From an uncultured Lachnospiraceae bacterium (GTDB taxonomy: Bacteria > Bacillota > Clostridia > Lachnospirales > Lachnospiraceae), in the NCBI GenBank assembly GCA_947174725.1, contig CAMWKA010000032.1, forward strand, positions 1 through 10,922: a stretch of DNA of 10,922 nucleotides. Reading direction: 5' to 3'. A program made the translations under genes and the position numbers. Below the pieces are notes generated by a model, which was not told the origin of the DNA, made no database searches, and saw only the letters and a program-made list of their open reading frames with translations. Every line of letters begins with the position of its first letter. Positions within the stretch are counted from its first letter, which is position 1. Of this stretch, positions 7,420 to 10,922 are shown piece after piece.

Positions 7420-7839
7420 ATGTTTGGAAATTTTATAAAGCGCTTTCTTTATATTACAGTAGGAATTTTTGTTGTGTGCGGAGCTGGTTATAAGATTGCT
7501 GGAGCGGAAACGGTTACAGTGGATATCTTCGGAATGATTTTATTATCTGCCTTCGCCACCACATTGGCAACGGTTTTGATACTTCCAAGAGAAAATGAAG
7601 GGAAAGTCAAGTCTTGGATGAAATTTATCTTACATTATATGGTCATATGCGTCATCATGAGTTTTTTAGGAATAAGGTTTGGCTGGGTGGATTTTGGTTT
7701 TGCGGGAATTGTTACAATGGTCATATATGTAGGACTTGTATATCTTTTAGTTTTTATTTTTTATTATCTGATTGATAAAAAGCAGGCTGGCGAGATCAAC
7801 AAGATGCTGCAGGAAAAATACGGGGAAGAGGAATCGTAA
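7420..7839 (+). CDS. DUF3021-family membrane protein, probable partner of the LytTR regulator
   Basis: A small membrane protein of 139 residues with four predicted helices at about 8-27, 33-55, 66-88 and 93-117, and a charged cytoplasmic tail ending KYGEEES. Size, topology and position directly after a LytTR gene match the DUF3021 family. AGGAGG lies upstream of the ATG, 14 nt after the LytTR stop. In related LytTR systems the membrane protein inhibits the regulator, and loss of the inhibition turns on target genes; applying this here is inference from gene order. No enzyme motif is visible. It is the last gene before the hairpin at 7877-7911. Confidence 0.82.
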   Translation: MFGNFIKRFLYITVGIFVVCGAGYKIAGAETVTVDIFGMILLSAFATTLATVLILPRENEGKVKSWMKFILHYMVICVIMSFLGIRFGWVDFGFAGIVTMVIYVGLVYLLVFIFYYLIDKKQAGEINKMLQEKYGEEES

Positions 7840-7848
7840 AAAAGGAAT

Positions 7849-7877
7849 TTGTATTTTAAATATGTTTTTGGTATAAT
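7849..7877 (+). promoter_or_regulatory. Promoter for the OPT transporter operon, extended -10 type
   Basis: TTGTAT (7849-7854) and a perfect TATAAT (7872-7877) are 17 bp apart, and TG at 7869-7870 gives an extended -10 (TGnTATAAT). Transcription would start near 7884, inside the left arm of the next hairpin. This is the best-looking vegetative promoter in the window. Confidence 0.7.
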
Positions 7878-7918
7878 TAGGGAAGCACTGAGGTCATCAG
7901 TGCTTCCTTAAAATTTTA
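7877..7918 (+). terminator. Hairpin terminator after the DUF3021 gene
   Basis: GGAAGCACTGA (7881-7891) pairs perfectly with TCAGTGCTTCC (7897-7907) around a 5-nt loop. The stem extends outward by a G-U and three A-U pairs to 7877 and 7911, and TTTT follows at 7914-7917. It ends the second exporter operon, and also lies at the 5' end of the transcript expected from the promoter at 7849-7877. Confidence 0.72.
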
Positions 7919-7965
7919 ATAATGCGTAAAGCACCAAAGGGCAGCGCAGAAATGAGGTTAAGCTA

Positions 7966-9861
7966 ATGGATGAGAACAAAGAAATCAAACAGGATAGTAG
8001 GTCATTCAAGCCGTAAATTCCGGCTGATAAGATCCTTCCGGAATTTACGGTAACATCAGTTGTTTTGGGTATTCTTCTTGCCGTTGTCTTTGGCGCTGCC
8101 AATGCTTATCTGGGGCTGCGCGTGGGAATGACGGTGTCCGCGTCGATCCCGGCGGCGGTACTTTCCATGGGAATCATCCGCGTGGTCATGAGGAGGGATT
8201 CTATTCTGGAGAATAACATGGTCCAGACCATCGGCTCCGCTGGTGAATCACTGGCAGCAGGCGCGATCTTTACGCTTCCTGCGCTGTTTATGTGGGCGGC
8301 TGAAGACAGTAGTGTGGCAAATCCGTCATTCCTCGTGATTTCGATCATTGCCATCTGTGGCGGTCTTCTTGGCGTATTCTTTATGATCCCGCTTCGTTCC
8401 GCGCTGATTGTAGAGGAACATGGTATTCTGCCGTTTCCGGAAGGAACAGCCTGTGCGGAAGTCCTTCTTGCAGGTGAGGAAGGCGGTGCGAAATCCAAAC
8501 AGGTATTTTCCGGTCTTGGGATTGCGGCGGTTTATAAATTTGTGGCAGACGGACTTGGTCTTTTCCCTAGTGAAGTAGATTGGGCGATTCCCGCTTATCC
8601 GGGTTCCGGCATCGGTGCGGATGTACTTCCCGCGCTGCTGGGCGTCGGTTATATCTGTGGTGCGCGTGTTTCCTCGTATCTCTTGGGCGGCGCTGTTCTG
8701 GGATGGTTTGTGATCATGCCGGCGCTTGTTCTGGTGGGCGGCGATAATATTATGTTTCCTTCAGAAGTAGCATTTAACGCTATGAGTGCGGGAGAGTTAT
8801 GGTCGAAGTTTTTGCGTTATATAGGTGCCGGCGCGGTTGCGGCAGGCGGCATCTTAAGTCTGATCAAATCACTTCCGCTGATCATTAAAACATTTGCCAA
8901 AGCAATCAAGGGCTTTGGACATAAAGGTGGCTCGGATCGTACAAGCCGTGACATTCCGCTTCCTTATGCCATGGTAGGGGTGGTCATTATTGCGGTTCTC
9001 CTTTGTCTGATACCGGCGATTCCCATCACACCCCTGGCTGCAGTCATTATCGTTGTCTTTGGCTTCTTTTTCGCAACGGTGTCCGCTCGTATGGTCGGGT
9101 TGGTAGGGTCGTCCAATAATCCGGTTTCCGGTATGGCGATTGCTACACTGTTGATTGCCGCTACGCTTTTGAAAGCGTCCGGTAACACCGGAATGACCGG
9201 TATGACTGTGGCAATCAGTATTGGTACGGTTATTTGTATCGTTGCTGCAATGGCGGGTGATACTTCTCAGGATCTTAAGACTGGATATATTGTTGGTGCG
9301 ACACCGGCAAAGCAGCAGATCGGAGAATTGATCGGCGTTGTATGTTCAGGTCTGACCATTGGCGGCGTGCTTTATCTTCTGAATGCGGCATGGGGTTATG
9401 GTTCTTCTGAACTTCCCGCTACGCAGGCAACTTTGATGAAGATGGTAGTAGAGGGCGTTATGGGAGAAAGTCTCCCATGGGGGCTTGTTCTGATCGGCGT
9501 CTTTATAGCGATTTTTATAGAGATCATCGGCATCCCTGTTTTGCCTTTTGCTATTGGTCTTTATCTGCCGATCCATCTATCCGTTCCTATCATGATCGGC
9601 GGATTGATCCGTTTGTTGTTGGAGAAATGGAAATTTAAAGATAAGAAGCGACAGGAGGACATTATCAGCAATGGCGTATTATTTTCTTCCGGCATGATTG
9701 CCGGTGAGGGTCTGGTTGGAATCTTGCTGGCTGTCTTTGTGGTATTTAATTTGGAATTGAACCTTGGATTCAGCCTTGGAAATGCAGGCGGCTGCGTATT
9801 CTTTGCGCTGTTGATCGCTATTATGATGTTCATTATTACAAAAAAGAAGAAGGATAAATAG
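7966..9861 (+). pseudogene. OPT-family oligopeptide transporter, interrupted by one in-frame TAA at codon 17
   Basis: This encodes a multi-spanning membrane transporter of the bacterial OPT family, which takes up oligopeptides or metal-peptide complexes. From ATG 7966 (GAGG at 7954-7957) the frame reads MDENKEIKQDSRSFKP, then TAA at 8014-8016, then continues in the same frame with IPADKILPEFTVTSVVLG and about 600 more residues without a break. From memory of the family, the usual text at this point is FKPYIPADK, so Tyr17 appears to have become a stop. Total length would be 631 residues, the family norm, with about 14-16 hydrophobic helices and the conserved SSNNPVSGMAIATL segment. The open remainder could be read from TTG 8065 (598 residues) or a later start if translation restarts; this would lose the N-terminal tail but keep most of helix 1. 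There is no other damage, so the inactivation looks recent or is leaky. PqqD and YccF genes follow. Confidence 0.8.
8011..8050. repeat. Perfect 13-bp inverted repeat containing the premature stop
   Basis: CCGTAAATTCCGG (8011-8023) and CCGGAATTTACGG (8038-8050) are exact reverse complements with a 14-nt spacer. The TAA at 8014-8016 lies in the left arm. A8016, the base that makes the stop out of a Tyr codon (TAT or TAC), pairs with T8045; either Tyr codon would be the single mismatch in the repeat. Confidence 0.9.
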
Positions 9862-9884
9862 ATCGGAACTTTTGGAGGAATATC

Positions 9885-10253
9885 ATGTCAGTTCAAAAAA
9901 AGACTGCTCCTAAAAAGGTTTCCAGAAACTATATGGACAGCATCCCGGAACGTTCCGAACAGATGCCATGGCGTATCCGCGAGGATGGCATGGTAGAGAT
10001 CGATATGGAAAATAAGGGATTTTACCATACCATTGCTCAGAAGTTCTGGAAGAAACCCAGGATAAGCCATATCGCACTGGAGAAATACGGCACGGTGGTA
10101 TGGAAAAACATCGACGGACAGAATACCATATACGATATCGTCCGGATCATGGAGGCAGAGTTCCCGGAGGAGAAAGACAGGATGTTGGACCGGGTGGTAA
10201 CGTATATGGGAACATTGCAGAGAAGTAAATTTATTACAATCAAAGAATCATAG
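9885..10253 (+). CDS. PqqD-family small protein
   Basis: A 122-residue soluble protein with no signal peptide or membrane helix. The C-terminal half (about 60-119) has the PqqD pattern: HIALEKYGTVVWKNIDGQNT, then a helix DIVRIMEAEFPEE and a final helix. The basic N-terminus and the segment SRNYMDSIPERSEQMPWRI precede it. PqqD folds are the peptide-binding RiPP recognition elements of modification enzymes, but no radical-SAM enzyme, cyclase or precursor peptide is visible nearby. The gene starts 23 nt after the OPT gene behind GGAGG (9874-9878). Its place directly after a peptide transporter suggests a role linked to peptide handling; this is inference. Function is not established. Confidence 0.8.
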   Translation: MSVQKKTAPKKVSRNYMDSIPERSEQMPWRIREDGMVEIDMENKGFYHTIAQKFWKKPRISHIALEKYGTVVWKNIDGQNTIYDIVRIMEAEFPEEKDRMLDRVVTYMGTLQRSKFITIKES

Positions 10254-10269
10254 GACATGGAGGATTCGT

Positions 10270-10638
10270 ATGAGTTGTTTGGGCAATCTTTTATGGTTTC
10301 TGTTTGGCGGTTTCTGGCAGGGATTATTATGGTTATTGGCAGGTATATTATGGTGTATTACCATCATAGGTATTCCGATTGGAAGGCAGTGTTTTAAACT
10401 TGCCACACTTACCTTTTTCCCATTTGGCAAGGAAGTACGGTATGGCGGCGGCGCACTGTCCATTATCGCGAATATTTTCTGGGTGATCCTCAGTGGGATT
10501 CCGCTGGCGCTTGGAGCGCTGGTAAACGGTATTCTATTCTGTTGTACGATCATAGGGATTCCATTTGGACTGCAGTGTTTTAAATTCGTGAAACTGGCGC
10601 TGTTTCCCTTTGGAGCGACGGTTGAGACTAAGGTATAG
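10270..10638 (+). CDS. YccF-family inner-membrane protein
   Basis: A 122-residue hydrophobic protein made of two copies of the YccF (DUF307) membrane unit. TIIGIPIGRQCFK at residues 31-43 recurs as TIIGIPFGLQCFK at 93-105, and FPFG at 50-53 recurs at 112-115, an exact 62-residue period. Each copy ends in a loop with the FPFG motif. The E. coli homologue YccF is of similar size; its molecular role is not known. GGAGG at 10258-10262 sets the start, 16 nt after the PqqD stop, so this is the third gene of the OPT operon, closed by the terminator at 10654-10684. Confidence 0.92.
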   Translation: MSCLGNLLWFLFGGFWQGLLWLLAGILWCITIIGIPIGRQCFKLATLTFFPFGKEVRYGGGALSIIANIFWVILSGIPLALGALVNGILFCCTIIGIPFGLQCFKFVKLALFPFGATVETKV

Positions 10639-10653
10639 ATATCGGTGGAGAAG

Positions 10654-10684
10654 AAAAGGAGGCAGGAGATCCTGCTTCCTTTTT
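10654..10684 (+). terminator. Intrinsic terminator of the OPT-PqqD-YccF operon
   Basis: GGAGGCAGG (10658-10666) pairs with CCTGCTTCC (10671-10679) with one G-U pair and an AGAT loop. The stem is extended by AAAA/TTTT pairs and ends in a T-run (10680-10684). It lies 15 nt after the YccF stop and has the canonical form. Confidence 0.88.
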
Positions 10685-10719
10685 AACTTTATGAAACGGA
10701 ATAGAAGTACTGTTTATAG

Positions 10720-10743
10720 TACTCTATTTGTGATACTCTATTT
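10720..10743. repeat. Short direct repeat in the 3' noncoding region
   Basis: TACTCTATTT occurs at 10720-10729 and again at 10734-10743, a 14-bp period. Just before it AGTACT occurs at 10706-10711 and 10718-10723. These may be binding sites for a regulator of a downstream gene, or chance in AT-rich DNA. Confidence 0.45.
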
Positions 10744-10783
10744 ATAAGGTTACATTTATGCAACAGAAATATCCAAAAATGAA

Positions 10784-10850
10784 TTTCGCAAACGCCTAAT
10801 CTTCATTAAGGTAATTGCGAAAGAGTTAAGTCCAGCTTACATAACTCTTT
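10784..10850. repeat. Two overlapping inverted repeats in noncoding DNA
   Basis: TTTCGCAA (10784-10791) pairs with TTGCGAAA (10815-10822), with a further partial stem inside (CCTAAT with ATTAAGG). AAAGAGTTA (10820-10828) pairs with TAACTCTTT (10842-10850). The two share 10820-10822, so both cannot form completely. No gene is visible on either strand here; the region from 10685 to the window end otherwise holds no recognised RNA or coding sequence. Confidence 0.45.
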
Positions 10851-10852
10851 GT

Positions 10853-10881
10853 TTGAAAATAGTTTTCCGAACATCTATGTT
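10853..10881 (+). promoter_or_regulatory. Possible promoter overlapping the terminal palindrome
   Basis: TTGAAA (10853-10858, five of six consensus bases) and TATGTT (10876-10881, four of six) are 17 bp apart. The -10 element lies inside the left arm of the palindrome at 10869-10896. It would serve a gene beyond the window. Confidence 0.35.
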
Positions 10882-10896
10882 TTAACATAGATGTTC
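10869..10896. repeat. Perfect 13+13 palindrome, possible operator
   Basis: GAACATCTATGTT (10869-10881) and AACATAGATGTTC (10884-10896) are exact reverse complements separated by TT. There is no T-run beside it, which argues against a terminator. Size and symmetry fit an operator for a dimeric repressor such as a TetR- or MarR-type protein. Confidence 0.6.
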
Positions 10897-10922
10897 TAAC
10901 ATCATAAATGAAATCATTTTTG

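Noticed and set aside
7922..7966. 14-codon upstream ORF ending in a TAATG overlap with the OPT start
   Set aside because: It has no ribosome binding site and no recognisable peptide character; such an overlap is likely by chance in this AT-rich stretch.
9885..10253. RiPP biosynthesis cluster around the PqqD protein
   Set aside because: There is no radical-SAM enzyme, cyclase, dehydratase or precursor-like small ORF in the window.
1..10922. CRISPR array, tRNA, rRNA, insertion sequence or phage genes
   Set aside because: No regularly spaced repeats, tRNA-like cloverleaf, transposase or phage motif was seen on either strand by eye.

Overview
The window looks like chromosomal DNA of a low-to-mid GC Gram-positive anaerobe, most likely class Clostridia (Lachnospiraceae-like). 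This is inferred from the strong AGGAGG-type ribosome binding sites, the tightly packed co-directional operons and the protein families. No marker gene is present, so the taxon is not proven. All genes are on the + strand.

Region 1 (18-4928) is a five-gene operon: an ABC-2 type exporter made of one ATPase and two different permeases, then a NarL/DesK-type sensor histidine kinase and its LuxR-type response regulator. Genes overlap or are separated by 13-14 nt, and an inverted repeat overlaps the last stop codon. The composition matches self-regulated antimicrobial-resistance exporters such as the Bacillus LnrJK/LnrLMN linearmycin system, with the two-component genes last instead of first. The substrate cannot be read from sequence.

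Region 2 (about 4930-7918) begins with a 240-nt intergenic region. It holds a tentative promoter and three consecutive hairpins ending at the ribosome binding site of a second exporter. That exporter has one ATPase and one permease, followed by a stand-alone LytTR DNA-binding protein and a four-helix DUF3021 membrane protein. The last two resemble LytTR regulator/membrane-partner pairs and probably control the exporter. A hairpin terminator follows, interleaved with a good promoter reading into region 3.

Region 3 (7849-10684) holds an OPT-family oligopeptide transporter, a small PqqD-fold protein and a YccF-family membrane protein, closed by a clear intrinsic terminator. The OPT gene has one in-frame TAA at codon 17 where the family usually has Tyr; the rest of the frame is open. 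That stop lies in one arm of a perfect 13-bp inverted repeat, and it is the base that makes the repeat perfect, suggesting a palindrome-templated mutation.

Region 4 (10685-10922) contains no recognised gene. It has a short direct repeat and several inverted repeats, one a perfect 13+13 palindrome over a possible promoter, and is probably the control region of a gene beyond the window.

The main points of interest are the interrupted OPT gene with its repeat, the three-hairpin leader, and the exporter/LytTR/DUF3021 cassette placed directly behind an unrelated two-component-controlled exporter.
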